NCBI GenBank assembly: GCA_002786025.1
Contig: NHNW01000050.1
Span: 62,001-126,000, forward strand
Source: Zasmidium citrigriseum
Lineage: Eukaryota > Ascomycota > Dothideomycetes > Mycosphaerellales > Mycosphaerellaceae
DNA: 64,000 bases
Reading direction: 5' to 3'
The notes below the pieces were generated by a model, which was not told where the DNA came from, made no database searches, and saw only the letters and a program-made list of their open reading frames with translations. Below, in pieces: positions 45,765 to 57,166 of the stretch (the first letter of the stretch is position 1; the number at the start of each line of letters is the position of its first letter). The translations under genes and the position numbers were made by a program.

Positions 45765-46825
45765 TCACGCACTCGGCCATCCACCCCCATGCCCCTCCAA
45801 CTCCCTATTCGTCCACTCCCAAAGCTCATCCGCCTGCTTATCCGAATACTTCTCCGGCGGCCCCTCAACAAGCTTCCCCACAGGCTCATAATACTTTCCA
45901 CTCTGCACCTTTTCTTTATTCGCAAAATTCGCCCAAAGCCCCGTCTCAGCCCCCTGATCTGTGTTCAGACCCGTCAGCACCACAAGCGGATAGAACACCG
46001 CCGCAAGCACACGCATATCGCTCGCTTTGCCCCAGATCTCGCTCTTCACAGTCCCCGGGTGGTGTGAGGTGATGGTGAGGGAGGGATAGAGACGGGCGAG
46101 TTTATTGGCGAAGAGGACGTTTGCTAATTTCGAATGTCCGTAGCGGGCCATGGGGTGTAGACCGCTCGCGGTGGTTTTCATCTGGTCCAGGACGAGACCT
46201 TGTTTTGGGGAGAGTTGTCGGGCTGCGATGGACGATGTGAGCGTGATCCGCACGTCGGCGTCAGGATGTTCAGTTTTCGTTTTGAGGATCGTGGGCATGA
46301 GGAGTTGCAGGAATAAAGCGTGGCCCATGTGGTTGATTCCGAACTGCGTTTCGTAGCCTTCTTTCGTCAGGGCGGGGGAGGTGGCGGAGATGCCAGCGTT
46401 GAGGAAGATGTAATCCAACCTAGGAGCTTTTGAGGAGATTTCGCCGGCGCATTTCTTGACGCTGTCGAAGGAGTTGAGGTCGAGGGAGAAGATTTCTATG
46501 TTGGAGGAGGGGTGGGTTTGTTTTATGGCTTTGGCGGTTGCGTCGGCGCTGGATTGGGTGCGGGCGCAGAGGTAGATTGCTGAGGGGTTGTGGGCTGCGA
46601 GGGCGCGGACGAAGGCTTGGCCTATACCTGCGTTTCCTATACAGCAAAGGAGTCAGTACATGATACAACACTTCGTAAAAGAAGAGAATTCAATGTACCT
46701 CCAGTAACAAGCGCAACCTTCCCACTCAAATCCGGAATATCCCTCGCCGGATCGAACGTCTTCTTACTCCCAAAGATCCCCATGGTGACAGATGTGAGGT
46801 CAGAAGCGATGGTGGCAGCAGCCAT
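45765..46825 (-). CDS. Short-chain dehydrogenase/reductase (retinol-dehydrogenase-like)
   Basis: Exons 46699-46825 and 45765-46636 give 332 aa; ATG 46780 (MGIFGSKKTF) is an alternative start that fits the family better. The NAD(P)-binding motif TGGNAGIGQ spans the intron. LDYIFLNAGIS carries the NAG motif and RYGHSKLANVLF the catalytic Tyr-x3-Lys, with the Ser in ITLTSSIAA. The adenosine-side sequence (LCARTQSSADAT) has Arg, suggesting NADP(H) preference. The substrate is unknown; such proteins reduce or oxidise lipid-like alcohols or ketones. Confidence 0.9.
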
Positions 46826-49360
46826 GATGGGCGAATGCGAGCTATTTGAAGCTTTTTGGGATAGCCTCGCTTGGTGACGATCGGATGCAGGAACGGGCGT
46901 CGGATTGCTTTTGCCTCGCGTCCCGCGGTGCTTTACCTAGGCAAATGCTCTTTGCTGAATGATGAAGGATGTGATATTGGGGGTTTGGGGGGGTAAAGCT
47001 GGAGAGAAGAGACGTGAAGGAGATGGTGCTGTATTTTCTTGCCTTTGATGAGTTTATCTTCTTTCCTTTGGTCACCGCCTCTGAAGGCCGAAGACTAGTA
47101 AGACGCTCCTTGTGCCGCCTCCCTACCAGACACAACCTCTCAAGCGTTGCACAGCACGACTCTTCCGAGAGCAGTACTGCTGTCGGTGAGTTTGGATGTT
47201 GTGTTGCCGATGTATTGCGGGAAGAGGCTGAAAGGATGAAGGATTCGCAAAGCATGCAAAGTAGGGCACCTCGCAGTGATAGGCTCTAGATCAGTCAGCA
47301 TTCCTCTTTATCACCATTATACTGTCCATTCTCTGCTATCTCGATGCTTGGGATGCGCTTGGAGCTGTTCGCCAGCGCGTGGATGGTTCAGTCGTGGTTC
47401 GCAGATGCGAGCGCGAAGATGGAGTGACGTCTGGCCGAACTCTAAAGCCGTCGGCAGAACGTTGAGCCGATGCCAGGAGCCAAGACGTCGGGAAGCAGCC
47501 GGAGTCCGAACTGCTGCAAAACATTCACTTACCTTCTCTTTAGTCATGTGCTGCTCGCACGCAATACCCTCACTGATCCGGAGCCGACTGAACAGCTGAA
47601 CGTATATGCGCCGCCTCACTCCTAATGCGATTGTCGTCTTTGCTGCAACACGCACCGAACAGAAAGGAGCTCGATTTCAAAGACCGCGAGCATCACCATT
47701 GGAGAGCTCTGCCTCCATAATGCGGCATCACCATGTTCCAGGAGCCTGGTCGCGAAGCCCAATACCCAGAAGAGTTGGACATATGCGAATAGCAGCAGGT
47801 GTAGAGGCCAACTTCGCGACCTTTTCCCCGGTCAACACTGTTGGGACAACGTGTGTTGCATGTTACAGCGAAGCGGTGCAGTTCGGGATAGCATCTGGTG
47901 CACGGCGTCGATTGCTATGATCTGAAGCAAGGTATGTCCTCTCTTTCACCCAGCTTCGAGACTGTCTTGCCCAGCAAGACAAGTGTCTCGTCCATGAAGC
48001 TGAAAGTACCAGTCTGAGAGTTTTCTTTGCAAGACACTATAGCTTTGGAAACGGATAACATTTCATTCAGAAGGTTATTTGTGAGCAGCTCCCTTCTCTT
48101 TAGTGCTCGATCACAGATCTTCACCATCCCTCTACGTTGTTTCTCGAAAGCCTCCTGATTTCCAAGCCTTTCTCGTCCCATTTCGTTCCTGTTTTGTTCG
48201 CCTGAGCAATTGATTCTTCACTGGGCGCACCAAGCCACTGGAAAAAGTCGACCTGACGGCTTCTTCACATCCACCTCTTCAACCGAGCCAGTACGACAAC
48301 TGCCCGGTATGTCGCACCCAATCACGCGATCCCGATCGGCGCCGCCTGTCCTCACCTCGACACCTGAAAGAAGGATCAACTTCACACACGGAAATCACAC
48401 CTTCCCCTTCATTGTCCCTCTTCCCGAGACGCACGTCGACGACTTGCGGAATCTGAGACGGCCGCGAAGAAGTGAGACAAAAGTTCCGAGAATCAGGTAT
48501 ACCATTCCTCGCGATTGGTGGGAGCAGGGAAGGGGTAGGAGGAGACGGACGCTGTGAAGCTGGAACAAGGGAATATAATACGCAGGGGCAGTCACGTCGC
48601 AAGCTGGCAAGCTCACTTTTCACAGATATCAAGAGGTATCTGCAGGCGCAAACGTTTCTGCAACGAGTCAATGCTGACTGCGTATCAGTGCCATGTCTAC
48701 ATCTTGATGGCTGCATCATCCGTCAAAGACACGAATGATCTCACTAAGAACCTTACGCGAATGGTGTGCAAGCGGCCAGGCTGGCCTGGTACGCCAGAAT
48801 CCTTTCCCGAGAACGAAGTGGTCCCAGACGACAAATCAGTCAGCTGAGATCAACGTCTGCGTACCGATTCGCCGACTGCGACTTTGCGGCCGAAGCCAAC
48901 TGTCACGACCACTTGTGACCGACTGACACCAAGAGCTGAAGTTACACAGCCGAGAATCGGATGGGTCGGTGATCTTGGTTCGGCCGGCAGAAGTCGTGCA
49001 GCCATTCAGGCGAACCGCGAGAATCCTACCAACTATTGTAAGACTCACTACTATATCTGCTCCTGACCGAATCTTTACCCAAAAACAGTTCGAACAACTG
49101 CACATGACCTGACATTTCCACTGACCTGACATCTCCACTAACCTCCACTCGTTGATTTCCCCATATATTGTGTGCGGAGAGCTCCAAGCCTCAACTTCGG
49201 GGCCTCGGGACAGCTGAGCTCGAGTGGCCGAGAACATTGATGGTCCACCTCTGGGCTTTGGGGAAACTGACACCTGGATGGTATTGAACACATCGACGAA
49301 ACACTCTCCCAAGAAACAGCAAATAAGTGCAGCAGGACCTCAAACTCACACATCAACGAA
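46826..49360. other. 2.5 kb stretch without a convincing gene
   Basis: Many short frames but no domain. Two are the least unlikely: 48309-48557 (+, 82 aa, MSHPITRSRSAPPVL..., very basic C-terminus) and 47915-48181 (-, 88 aa, Lys/Glu-rich helical composition). Neither has supporting splice or family evidence. No transposase or reverse-transcriptase motif was seen. Confidence 0.4.
49105..49138. repeat. Two 17-nt tandem units
   Basis: TGACCTGACATTTCCAC (49105-49121) is followed directly by TGACCTGACATCTCCAC (49122-49138), one mismatch, and then a decayed part copy. Small non-coding tandem repeat about 220 nt upstream of the 2EXR-like gene. Confidence 0.8.
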
Positions 49361-49939
49361 ATGGATGCGAACTCTCTTGCCATGATCCCCACCGGCATGG
49401 CAAGCCTCGAGAACATGGCCTACGCCGACCTCGAGCAAATCAAGTCCCAGCTCGATATATTCCGCCACCGCATCCTCGCATTGCAAAATGCACAATCGGC
49501 ACTGTTCCGTCTACCAGGCGAGCTACGAAATAAAATCTTCCTCTTCGCCATGTACGGCGAACTCCAAGATCGGAAACGGAACAAGTCTCGCCAAAGCCAC
49601 GGCAGTCTGTACAAGTTACCTTCCTTCTTCAACATTAGCCGTCAAGTCAAAGCCGAGTGTACGGGAGTCTGGTTCAACGATGTCTTGGTGTGGGACGAGT
49701 TCGATTCGACGAAGCAACTCTGGAGAAGATTAAGCATGGATGAAGTTGAAGCGATTTGTAAAGAGAGGAGTGATAAGACTGGGGGCTTGCAAATTGTGGT
49801 CAATTTGGCGCATTGTGATCTAAGCCGGACGAGAGCGGGTGTTGAGGGCAGTCGGAGTATTTGTTCGCGGAAGGGGTTGGTGAGGGTTGAAGGTGGCGAA
49901 GGCATGGGTATTGCGCAGTTGAGATGGTGGGTTTGGTGA
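49361..49939 (+). CDS. 2EXR/F-box-like hypothetical protein
   Basis: An intronless frame of 192 aa. After an amphipathic helix (YADLEQIKSQLDIFRHRILALQNAQ), the block FRLPGELRNKIFLFAMY is the short leucine/arginine motif that opens the fungal 2EXR and F-box-like families. SFFNISRQVKAECTGVWF is the matching second block. These proteins are abundant, lineage-expanded and functionally uncharacterised in Dothideomycetes. No signal peptide. The end (AQLRWWVW) is plausible for the family. Confidence 0.65.
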   Translation: MDANSLAMIPTGMASLENMAYADLEQIKSQLDIFRHRILALQNAQSALFRLPGELRNKIFLFAMYGELQDRKRNKSRQSHGSLYKLPSFFNISRQVKAECTGVWFNDVLVWDEFDSTKQLWRRLSMDEVEAICKERSDKTGGLQIVVNLAHCDLSRTRAGVEGSRSICSRKGLVRVEGGEGMGIAQLRWWVW

Positions 49940-50486
49940 GGTTCGTATGTCTCGTATATTGCCTTTGCTCTGCTTCTTATGTGAGTGCTGATGTTGAACA
50001 CATAGGCTTTTGTACCGCAACCACCTGATGAATGGTTGTTTGAGCTCGACCCCCGCCGACACTCCTTCGTGCGTACTCGGCGGAAGAATAGAAGCTGACA
50101 TGTCCAATCTCCGAGAACAATAGCTCCTTCTTTTTCACATCCAAGGGCTACTCACCTCGCCAAATCCGCCCCAGTCGGCTTTTCTTAGGGTTGTCAGATT
50201 GGCAACAGATGCACAAAGTCTATCGACAGCCCTCTCAGTATCTACGTGGTGTATCCTAGACGATGACCAATTTGGCGAATCCTTTACAGCCATTCTTAAT
50301 GGACTCATATGCTGGTGACGGATCAGTAAGGTGTCTTTTAACAGCCCTATCACAGTAAGCTCCTTGAGGGTCTAATGTGCTGACGAAAGACGCAGAGAGC
50401 TATATCAGCTATAAAGATGTACATCATTCTCTGCACTCGGTCTCTGAACTGGTACTGTCAACAACCTTCTCAAGACCTCATCAAAG
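49940..50486. other. Intergenic, promoter of the flavin monooxygenase
   Basis: About 550 nt, no frame of note. Confidence 0.4.
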
Positions 50487-52494
50487 ATGTTGGAAAAGCG
50501 AGACTTCACTCCCAAATCGAAACCATCCAATCCCGCAGCCGAAAGATTTGTCCCCAAGTTCATCTACTGCGATCCCAAGGATCCCCATCCCGTCGACATT
50601 CGAGAAGACTTCTATGGATCACGACGAAAACTCAGCATAGGCATTCTCGGAGCCGGCATCAGTTGTCTCGACTTGTTGCACTACCTCTTCGAAGCCGTAC
50701 CGGAAGAAAGCGTGGAGCTCGTCGTCTACGACCAGAACGAAGATGTGGGCGGGGTGGTATGTCAGCCTGTGCCTCTTCTCGCATCCTTCTCGCACTGATG
50801 GATCAAAGTGGCAATCAACAAACTATCCTGGCTGTCGAGTCGATAGTCCAAGTGCAACCTATCAGTTTCCGTGGAGAACGAAGATCTGGTCTCAGTTTCA
50901 TTCACCGCAGCCTGAGATTCGCGACTATCTCCAGACTGTAGCAAGAGAAAATGGATGGTACAAGTACATGAACTTCCGCCATGAAGTCTGTGGCGCCGAA
51001 TGGCGAGACGAGGATGCTAAATGGACATTGAAGATCCGTGATCTTGCGGCAGGAAAGGAGTTTGAGCAAAAGTTCGATCTCTTCGTCGAGTTGAACGGCT
51101 GTGTCAGCAACCCTCAGATCACTGTCCAGAGACTTGATATGTACAAGGGGATCGTCGTCCACCCAGGACATTGGCCGAAAGACCTCGACTTGACGGACAA
51201 GAGAGTTGCTCTGCTGGGGTACGGCAGCTCAGGAGTTCAGATCGCCCCCAACATCCTCCCAAAGGTGTCGAAACTTTACACCTGGTTCCGCAACAAGGCG
51301 TACATGCTCCCTTCTCCAGCCAGAGATTTCCTCTACGACTCGTCGGGGACCAACTTCTCCTACGGCGAGGAGCAGAAACAACTGTTGTCGGACCCGGACA
51401 CCTATCTCACTTACCGGAAGCTTCTCGACGATCTATCCAATCGACGTTTTGATACCAATCTAAACGGGAGTGAGAATGGTCGGATGACAAGAGAGGGGAT
51501 TAAGGCGTACATGCGCGAGAAGTTCAAAGATCGGCCAGAGTTGTACGATATGATCGTGCCGGTGGATTATGACTTCCCATGTCGGCGTCCAACATTCTGC
51601 TCGGGTAAGCTCGTGTGAGGCGCACTTGCATCTCCAGCATGCTAATGACTTCCAGGCTACTTGGAAGCTCTCGTTGATCCCAAGACGACAGTTTTCTTTG
51701 GAGAGCCTCGCAAATTCACTGAACAAGGCATCATAGACCCCGACGGCAACGAGATCGAAGTCGACATCATCATCACAGCCACAGGCTACGACCAAAACCA
51801 CATGCCCCGCTACCCCAAAATCGTCAACGGCGAAGACATCGCCAAACGATGGGTAAAAATGCCGAGCAGCCATTCCTACATGGCTCTCTGCTCAGAGAAC
51901 ATGCCCAACTACTTCAACCCAGGAACGCAATACTCCCCCCTCTACCGAAACTGGTTCCAAGTCTCAGAAGTCTTCGCCAAATACATGGTCCAAGTCGTCG
52001 CCAAGATCCAACTCGACCGCATCGTAAAATTCACCGTCAAGCCCCGCGCTGTGAAGCACTTCGTCAAACACGCCGACGCCTTCATGCAACGCATGGTCCA
52101 ATCCGGCCCCTGCCAAGCCTGGTACAAGAACGACGCCGGCCGTCCAACACTCTGGCCAGGCTCTCACAGCCATTACATGCAAGTCCTCGCGAAGCCGAGA
52201 TTTGAGGATTTCGATTTCGTGTATGAGGATGAGGAGGATATGTTTTCGTATATGGGGAATGGATTTGCGTTGCATCCGGAGGGCTTTGAGGAGGAGGATA
52301 GTACGTGGTATATGGGGCAGCCCGGGAAGACGGTGCCGAAGGAGGTTATGGAGAGGTTGAAGGGGTGTTATGGGACGCCGCAGTGGGCGCCGAATTTGAG
52401 GGAGGCAAAGGAGAAGGAAGAGAGAGTGAATGGTGGGGAGCTGGAGAGTGAGGGCAGTGCTTACTCGGTTGCTGTTGATCTGGCTTCAGCCTGA
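50487..52494 (+). CDS. Flavin-containing monooxygenase, Baeyer-Villiger type
   Basis: Exons 50487-50756, 50809-51604 and 51656-52494 give 634 aa. The FAD Rossmann motif is GILGAGISCLDLL (about 52-64); WQSTNYPGCRVDSPS is the usual block after it. YKGIVVHPGHWP fits the Baeyer-Villiger fingerprint FxGxxxHxxxW with Tyr for Phe, and VALLGYGSSGVQIAP is the NADPH-binding Rossmann motif. IITATGYDQN is the conserved ATG motif. It should insert oxygen next to a ketone, or oxidise N/S atoms, using NADPH and O2. It opens a run of four same-strand genes: monooxygenase, transporter, methyltransferase and P450. Confidence 0.92.
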
Positions 52495-53148
52495 TCTTCA
52501 GCCTTGCCAATGAGACTGCTTTCTCGATGCAACTCACCCTCCACGCGGGGGGTCGATCAATTCCTCAGGTGAAAACTGATCCCTGATAATGCTCAGTACA
52601 ACTAAGCTCGATACTCGTTCGTGGACCGAACCTTCCGTGCTACTCGGTGTAGCCGTCACCACTTATCTGGCAATTAGACTTTCGATGTCTTGTGTATCAC
52701 GTCGGAATCAATTCGAACTGCGCAGTCACCTTCGTATGCTAGCAATGCCCAGACTTGCATCATGAAAGTCAAATTGAGATCGGCATCGAGGTTCCTCTTT
52801 CAGGACAACGCACAAGACGAATCGGGAGGCGTAGGGCAGGAACTCTTGCTCGCGCCTTACCCTTCGAAGACTGACAGCTGTCAGTTGAAACCACCACATC
52901 CGTTGTCGGGCTCTCATGACGCCTTGTATGGACCTTCGGACATCATTCTGGACGCAACAACACGGACGGCGTGTGAAAATGGGTCCTCGAAGAGCTGACG
53001 TCGCCAGGCAAGCTTCACCGCCCATCGCCGCTTCCAAATCAACCAATGCTGCTCGTGAGGCATTATCAGAGGGTAGATAACAGGCGATCGTCTCTTAACT
53101 AGAGCTTGGCTCCAAAATGATTGCCTCTCGATTTCCACGAATGCAAAG
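52495..53148. other. Intergenic, no gene
   Basis: About 650 nt between the Baeyer-Villiger-type gene and the MFS gene. Frames at 52690-53046 overlap on both strands and show no domain. Confidence 0.4.
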
Positions 53149-55017
53149 ATGCCTCATTGCGAGTGCAAAATGGACCACAGTCCGGACGACCAACCGCCTG
53201 GAACACCTTCATCGGAACGCTACACCTTCATCGTGAGTAACATGATCGCCTTTGGAGAGCATGCTGACTATGAAAGTCTCTTCATGTATAGATGCAGCCC
53301 TCGCCCCCGAGCCAAGGCCAAGCCCAGATCCAAATGAACCCCTGGTATGCGGCACTTTGCCCAATAAGCAGAAGAGGCAGCTGACGTGTCGCTAGAACTG
53401 GTCGATGTGGCGGAAGAATTTGAACTTCGCTCTCGTGTCCTATTATGCCTTGCTGGTCTTTGCTATGTGAGTTTCACTCCTGTGTTTGGAGCGTAGCACT
53501 GACGAGTCTCGATAGCATTACAGTCGGTCCGGTCACTTGGGCTCCGATGAACCGGGAACTGGATTTTGGATTTGCCATCATCAACGACAGCTGGGCAGCA
53601 AGTTGTGGAGCACTTGCAATTGGAGGTGTTTTCATCCTTCCCCTCGCCATCAAGTTCGGACGAAGACCAATCTACGTCGGCAGCACTCTCGTCCAGTGCG
53701 GTCTGTCCATCTGGTATGCAAGGACAATCACTGTTGCAGACTTGATGCTCACGAACATTTTGTCCAACTTTGTCGGAGCACTTGCGGAAATCTTGGTGCA
53801 AATGACGATTGCTGATCTCTTCTTTGTGCATCAACGAGGCAGATATAACACAGTCTACTTCTTCATATTGACGATTGGGACTAGCCTACCTGCCATTCCT
53901 GGAGGCTATATCTGCTCGTCACAAGGCTGGCGATGGGTGTGGTGGTGGATGGCCATTCTCTTCGGCATGGGCTTCATCGCTATGCTACTGCTTTACGGAG
54001 AGACTGGGTGGTCCAGGCCGAACAAGCGATCATCACGCTGTGATGATGATCTCTGGGCCGCTGCTCCGGCTTCGATGACTTCCATGACGGGCCGTTGTGA
54101 CTTGGGCGATCTCCTCAAGCCTCAAGTTTCAACTGCGTCCAAACAACATCGTGAAGGCTCAGAATCTGTCGTTTCCAAGGTGATCGATATGGCTCTCCCG
54201 AGGAGAACACTTGAGGACTCAACAACGGCGAGTCCATTTCCCAAGATTCCGTGGAAGAGGGCATCAACTTATTTCTGGAGGCCATTCCAGATTCTGTTTA
54301 CATTTCCAGCCGTCTTGTTCGTTGGGTTGGAATATGGTTTCTTGACATCGACAACGACGGTCACATTGTCAACAGCAGCCACAGTATTACCTGGGAAGCC
54401 ATACAATTTCACACCAGAAGATATTGGACTGATGAACCTCGCTACGTTCATGGGCGTCGGCTTGTCTTCGCTGGTGTACTGGACCTATGCTGACCGATCG
54501 ATCTTGTTCTTCGCTCGAAGGAACAATGGCATCTACGAAGCGGAAATGCGATTGTGGCTTCCAATGTTGTACATTGCCTTCATCACTGCGGGACTCATAC
54601 TATTCGGCGTTGGTCTCGAGAAGGGCTTGCCATGGATTGTTCCTGCCTTCGGCCTTGGTCTGCTGGGATTCGGCAGTGCGCCCATAAGCATCTCAGCCTT
54701 GACCTATCTGACCGATTCGTATACTGTGGTATGAACAGATCCGTTAACAAGATCGATCTTCAAACACTAATGTCTTTTAGGTGACCGGTGTGGCGTTCGT
54801 GGGCGTTACGTTCATGCGGAATCTCATAGCGATGATTTTCATTTTCGTTCAGACACCATGGATCGACAAAGTCGGTCTAACCTGGTTCTATGCGATCTTT
54901 GCAGTCATCGTCACGACAGTTCTGATGGGAAACTTGGTGTTTATCTTCTGGGGAAAGAAGTTTCGAATACGTACGAGCACGAGATATCGGAGTCTTGCTC
55001 AAAGCATGCAAAAATGA
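53149..55017 (+). CDS. MFS transporter (DHA1-like), first-exon structure unresolved
   Basis: Well-supported exons are 53292-53344 (APEPRPSPDPNEPL), 53396-53466 (NWSMWRKNLNFALVSYYALLVFA), 53516-54728 and 54781-55017. They give an MFS protein of about 500 aa with about 12 hydrophobic segments and a long central loop (NKRSSRCDDD...). A likely first exon, 53149-53232 (MPHCECKMDHSPDDQPPGTP...), ends at a strong GTGAGT donor but in phase 0, whereas the next exon needs one leftover base. No canonical site resolves this. Either a weak donor is used, the start is elsewhere, or a one-base shift has disabled the N-terminus. Substrate unknown. Confidence 0.78.
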
Positions 55018-55503
55018 TAACGACCGTCCGCTTCGTCGACACTATTTGGCGGTGCTGGACATTTGTCAGTGCCTGGATCAATTGGGGTGAAATCTCAACC
55101 AGCGATTCGATGTCTTACCGAAGCCATTGAATCGAATACAATCGGAGCTCCGGTCAAACCAGAAGATGCGTCCAATAATCCCCAACTTTCTCGACAAGGC
55201 TTGAGGGCGTAACGTGCCCTCTAATGGCTTACAATGGCTAACTCTCGCAGAGAGAGATATTCTACCAATCTGGATGGAAGAGGGAGGAAAGTCATGGTTC
55301 ATTGGTCCCGGTTCGGCTCGTAAGTTTGAAGGATTGCATCGGCATCCCGCGCTACTGTACGGCAATCCAAGATTCACGTCTGCTAGGCGCCGACGGCACA
55401 GTCGGCAGAAGTCTCGACCAGAGTATAATACCAAACGGCACCACGCCCTCGAGCCTTGTCCTCGAGATCTTCCTTCCAGCCAGGACGTCTGATCGTCACC
55501 GAG
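55018..55503. other. Intergenic, promoter of the methyltransferase
   Basis: About 490 nt, no supported frame. Confidence 0.4.
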
Positions 55504-56628
55504 ATGGAATCGGCGGAACAGCCACCAGAGCGACAGATCGAGGCCGATTCTCTCAACAGCGCTGACTCGGCTTTGGGAAGCGATGCCGCATCCACTACAT
55601 ACACCGAGAGTATCATGTCAGAGTACCGGCAAAGCCTCAAGGAGAACGGTCGAGGCTATCATCGCTTCCGTGACGGAGCATACATGCTTCCGGATGACGA
55701 GCGAGAGCAGGAACGTCTGGAGTATGTCTCAAGGGCAGAAACCATTCTACAACACGCCAGAGACATCTACTGACCTTCTGCCCTTTCTTTTTAGCATGCA
55801 GCACGCCATGTTCCTTAGGTCGTTTGGAAACAAGCTTTACCTCGCTCCCATCCAAATTCCCATCAAAGAAGCTCTTGATCTTGGAACCGGTACTGGCATT
55901 TGGGCGATAGATTTCGCAGACGAACATCCCGAGGCGAGCATTCTCGGCATTGATCTCAGTCCCATCCAGCCTCCCTGGGTACCACCTAACTGCAAGTTCG
56001 AAATCGACGATTGGGAGAGCGAATGGACGTACACTCAGAAATTCGACCTCATCCACGGACGGATGATGCTCACTTCATGTTCGGACTTCCCAAGACTGAT
56101 AAGAAGGTCCTTCGATCATCTGAACCCAGGAGGATATCTCGAGCTTCAAGACGTACATATGCCGTTGGGATGTGATGACGGAACCATGGAGAACACGGCC
56201 ATTGGCGAGTGGGATTCGAAATTTGTGGATGCTGCTCGGCAACTAGGCCGAGATCCATCATGGTGTGCACAGTACAAGGAATGGATGATTGATGCAGGGT
56301 TTCAAAATGTCGAAGTTCGGAATTTCAAGTGGCCGATCAATCCGTGGGCCAAAGATCCAGAGTTGAAGCTTCTGGGAAGATGGAACGAGATCAATATGTT
56401 GGATGGGCTGGAGGCCTTTTGCGTAAGGCTGTTCTCTTCGACGCTGGGAATGACGTTGGATGAGATCCAAATGTTCCTGATTGATGTGAGGAGAGATATC
56501 CAGAATCGGAAGATTCACGTCTATTGGCACATGTAAGTGTCTCACAAATCGAACGCCGGCACAGAGCTAACGAGATGCCTGATAGGTATGTCGTTTACGG
56601 CGAGAAGCCAAGAGGCACTGCTTCGTAG
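55504..56628 (+). CDS. LaeA-like SAM-dependent methyltransferase
   Basis: Exons 55504-55721, 55795-56532 and 56586-56628 give 332 aa. A disordered acidic/Ser-rich leader is followed by YHRFRDGAYMLPDDEREQERLDMQHAM, the entry block of the fungal LaeA/TAM-like group. The SAM-binding glycine motif is ALDLGTGTGIWAIDFA (about 99-114), then GIDLSPIQPPWVPPNC and GGYLELQDV. The tiny last exon encodes YVVYGEKPRG. Such enzymes are either global regulators (LaeA itself) or cluster-encoded tailoring or unknown methyltransferases. Its position next to a P450 and a flavin monooxygenase favours the latter, but this is inference. Confidence 0.88.
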
Positions 56629-57166
56629 CCTCATGTTACACAGAGCCTCATCCTAGCTTTGGCGACGAACATAAGACAAGGAAATGCTTTCGCAAGCAAC
56701 TCGTCAATCGCACTCCTGACACAACTTTGAGACTGGGACCATGAAGATTGCCTTCTCCTTCAAGCCTGGCAAATTTCATTAGGCTTTACGACACAGCCTT
56801 GTTGCAGAACACATGTGTTTGACTTTTTATATGTCTATTGATGTGACGAAAGAAGCCTCACGTATGTATGAAGCTCACATACTTTGCAAGACCTCCACGA
56901 CTCGTCACGGCGTTCGTGTCACCCCCACGCTTCTGCACGACAAGGCTTCATGCAAAGACGGCACACACCTGCCTAGCGCGCGGGGAACTCAGCACCTGCA
57001 TCCCAGCTGCACGCCAAACTCAACACCATCGCTGCTTCCAGTGCCGACTGCATGCTCTGCCGCATCACCCACTTCATCTCGTCGACTGTGCCTCCGTCAC
57101 CGCAACATCTTCCCATCCTCGTCACATCCGGTGCTGCTGTGACCCTGGGTGCTGACAGCGATAGCC
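56629..57166. other. Intergenic, promoter of the P450
   Basis: About 540 nt; C-rich in the last 200 nt. No supported frame. Confidence 0.4.
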
